A DNA stretch of 64,000 nt from Pontibacter indicus (lineage in GTDB: Bacteria > Bacteroidota > Bacteroidia > Cytophagales > Hymenobacteraceae): positions 1,178,001-1,242,000 of the forward strand of contig NZ_FTPP01000001.1 of assembly GCF_900156345.1 (NCBI RefSeq). Reading direction: 5' to 3'. The notes under the pieces were generated by a model. It was given only the letters and a program-made list of their open reading frames with translations, searched no databases and was not told the origin of the DNA. The translations under genes and the position numbers were made by a program. Of the stretch, positions 62,489 to 64,000 are shown piece after piece (the first letter of the stretch is position 1; each line of letters begins with the position of its first letter).

Positions 62489-62950
62489 ATGGACGAAGAA
62501 CACTTGAACCCACGCAATATGCCGATCTTCCGGAAAGGACGCGAGATCTATGAACTCACCGTGAAGATTGCGGACCTGATACCGGAAGACGACAGCCGAC
62601 TCTCCGGTATCAAGGCTTTCATGCTCGAAGATGCGGCGCTACTGAGTGTGAAGGTGGCCGGTGCCGAAGGCGGCGACCTGTACGACATCCGGATGGAGTG
62701 CGCGACCCTGATCCGCAAGGCTGCCCGTGACCTGCAGAACCACTGCAACACCCTGACCATGTTTGGCTTTGAGCACATCCACTACCTGCACCTGATTAGG
62801 GAGGCGCTGGAAGAGTACCGCCTGCTGTTCGTGGACTGGGTGCGAACGTTCGACGCCTGGAACTACGCCGTGGACCGCTGGGGCCTTTTCAACCCGCCCG
62901 GCGTGCAGCCCGAAGACCCGGACCCGGATAGTGGGTTGGATGGTTTATGA
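62489..62950 (+). CDS. Conserved helical protein of unknown function
   Basis: This 153-residue protein is mostly helical and probably a four-helix bundle (REIYELTVKIADLIP, AFMLEDAALLSVKVAGAE, MECATLIRKAARDLQNHC, IHYLHLIREALEEYRLLFVDWVRTFD), with a Pro/Asp-rich tail. I do not recognise the family. It diverges from the prkA operon and precedes a second small unknown gene by 57 nt, so the two probably form an operon. There is no signal peptide, so it is cytosolic. Confidence 0.6.
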   Translation: MDEEHLNPRNMPIFRKGREIYELTVKIADLIPEDDSRLSGIKAFMLEDAALLSVKVAGAEGGDLYDIRMECATLIRKAARDLQNHCNTLTMFGFEHIHYLHLIREALEEYRLLFVDWVRTFDAWNYAVDRWGLFNPPGVQPEDPDPDSGLDGL

Positions 62951-63007
62951 AAGGGAAGTGCAGCCTTATGCACCCAAATGAGTATAAACAGAAAAACGAA
63001 GTAGCAT

Positions 63008-63331
63008 ATGACGCTGGAAATGGAACACTGGGACGAAAACAGGTACATGGAACTGAACACCTACTTCAGGATAAAAATACAGGGCATGGTCGATTCCGAT
63101 CCCTACATCCGGGACCTTCGGAAATCGGAGGACGGGCTCCAGCTGGCAGACCTGATCAATCGCATGTCGGACAGCGATCAGGAGCTTTGGAAAGAGTTCA
63201 TTAAACTGGACCGCATCAAGCTGCACCTCGACATGCAGAACCACCTGGAAGGCAAGGGCACGCCCTATACCCTGCGCCACGGCTTCGGGAGCGCCTCCTC
63301 CGATGCCGACGATTCACCATCGCCGTGGTAG
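63008..63331 (+). CDS. Small protein of unknown function
   Basis: This 107-residue protein is acidic and helical (MTLEMEHWDENRYMELNTYF, IRDLRKSEDGLQLADLINRM) with a disordered Ser/Asp-rich tail (ASSDADDSPSPW). It has no domain that I recognise, no signal peptide and no membrane segment. It follows the helical unknown gene in the same direction and ends before a strong terminator. Function unknown. Confidence 0.55.
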   Translation: MTLEMEHWDENRYMELNTYFRIKIQGMVDSDPYIRDLRKSEDGLQLADLINRMSDSDQELWKEFIKLDRIKLHLDMQNHLEGKGTPYTLRHGFGSASSDADDSPSPW

Positions 63332-63343
63332 CGCGCTCAGAAA

Positions 63344-63383
63344 CATGAAAAAGGGAGGCCTTTACGGGCCTCCCTTTTTCATG
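63344..63383. terminator. Bidirectional terminator
   Basis: A 17-bp stem (CATGAAAAAGGGAGGCC type) with a 6-nt loop and A/T runs lies between the convergent gene at 63008 and the T9SS protein at the window end. Confidence 0.88.
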
Positions 63384-63399
63384 GCGGATAGTTGTTAGA

Positions 63400-64000
63400 T
63401 TACTGCTGCACAACCATTTTCACGGACCTTGTCTCCCGGTGAGTCACCAGGCGCGCCAGGTACATTCCCTTTGGCAGGGCGCTGGCATCTACCTGCACTA
63501 CCACCAACTCGCCGGCTTGCGCATTGCCTTGGCGAAGCTCCTGCACCAGCACGCCTTTCATGTCGTACAAAGCCAGGGTATAGCTGCTCTGCTCCTGCAG
63601 CTCGAAACGCAGCATGGACGTGCCCGCAAATGGATTTGGATAAGCAGTGAGTACATTGGTAAGCATGTCCTGCGCATCGGCTCCATTTTTCTTCTCGGCA
63701 TACAGGTTACCGTTTCGGTGAATCACAATGTTGCCGCCGCCAATGGCCGGACCGTTTTCAGTCAGGAAATAGGCGAATTCATCTGCTGCGTGGCTGTCGT
63801 AGTAGAGTTTGTTGCCCTCGTGTTTGTCCCAGATGCGCAGACGCAACTTGTCCGTGCCGTTCTTTTTACCCTGCCCCGCATCCACTACCGATACTGTGAA
63901 GCCGAAGTTACCACGCCCGTTGATCTGGCCAGCCCCTTGCCACACGGCCTTGTCCTCCTGCACCACGAGCCAGTCGTGGCTGGTGCTTTCAAACCGAAGC
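63400..64000 (-). CDS. C-terminal part of a type IX secretion cargo protein (partial)
   Basis: The reading frame stays open to the window edge (LRFESTSHDWLVV upstream of an internal GTG at 63966), so this is the last ~200 residues of a longer minus-strand gene. It ends in a type IX secretion A-type sorting domain (about the last 80 residues: VLTAYPNPFAGTSMLRFEL, YDMKGVLVQEL, KGMYLARLVTHRETRSVKMVV). Upstream of that is a beta-rich, Gly-rich segment. It would be exported across the outer membrane by T9SS. The catalytic or adhesive part lies outside the window. Confidence 0.88.
   Translation of the reverse strand, partial: LRFESTSHDWLVVQEDKAVWQGAGQINGRGNFGFTVSVVDAGQGKKNGTDKLRLRIWDKHEGNKLYYDSHAADEFAYFLTENGPAIGGGNIVIHRNGNLYAEKKNGADAQDMLTNVLTAYPNPFAGTSMLRFELQEQSSYTLALYDMKGVLVQELRQGNAQAGELVVVQVDASALPKGMYLARLVTHRETRSVKMVVQQ

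Overview
The window is a stretch of Bacteroidota chromosome, most likely from the Cytophagales/Hymenobacteraceae (Pontibacter-like). I infer this from promoter boxes of the Bacteroidota TAnnTTTG type, two proteins with type IX secretion sorting domains, a GH92 mannosidase, a FucP-type sugar porter and a LytS/LytTR two-component pair. I could not run a taxonomic search. The core is GC-rich and ordinary. One AT-rich island (about 34.4-43.4 kb) stands out. I see no tRNA, rRNA, CRISPR array, transposase or integrase.

Layout. 0-9.5 kb: a glycosyltransferase, FabH, a tro/mnt-like metal uptake operon (DtxR/MntR-family regulator, TroA-like binding protein, ATPase, and two permeases, one fused to a second DtxR-like module), a thioredoxin-like protein and MnmE. 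9.9-16.4 kb: an ABC exporter whose permease is fused to an M1 peptidase, divergent from a LytS/LytTR pair. 16.9-22 kb: two APC amino-acid permeases and a flippase-like membrane protein. 22.4-26.2 kb (minus strand): a glycosyltransferase / UDP-galactopyranose mutase / GH-A hydrolase cassette. 26.4-34.2 kb: a conserved unknown protein with nuclease-like features, a FucP-type porter, a GH92 alpha-mannosidase, a DnaQ-type exonuclease, a tandem AHSA1 protein and a lipoprotein. 43.7-56.8 kb: a T9SS-exported GHL10 protein, a FUSC membrane protein, small unknown proteins, lipoproteins, an aldo/keto reductase, a MaoC hydratase, a cysteine-desulfurase-like protein and a fasciclin lipoprotein. 56.9-62 kb: PrkA-YeaH-SpoVR. 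The end holds two unknown proteins and the C-terminus of a T9SS cargo protein.

The island is a DNA phosphorothioation locus. dndA (plus strand) converges on a minus-strand operon dndC-dndD-dndE-X-dndB. DndE is fused to a HerA-like ATPase and X is a small four-helix membrane protein of unknown role. Divergent from dndC lies a sulfur-binding-domain HNH nuclease of the family that cuts phosphorothioated DNA, a paradoxical neighbour for a functional Dnd system. No dndFGH, pbe or ssp genes are present.

Three kinds of structure are not explained by genes. (1) Six intergenic gaps between co-directional genes each carry a long inverted repeat whose arms sit just after the upstream stop and just before the downstream start. 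Arms are built of short iterated words, differ from locus to locus, and match within a locus (up to 31 of 32 positions). (2) The heptamer AGGTATA/TATACCT is greatly over-represented in core genes and sparse in the island. (3) A dispersed ~370-410 bp intergenic repeat with a co-varying hairpin occurs twice, plus a fragment.
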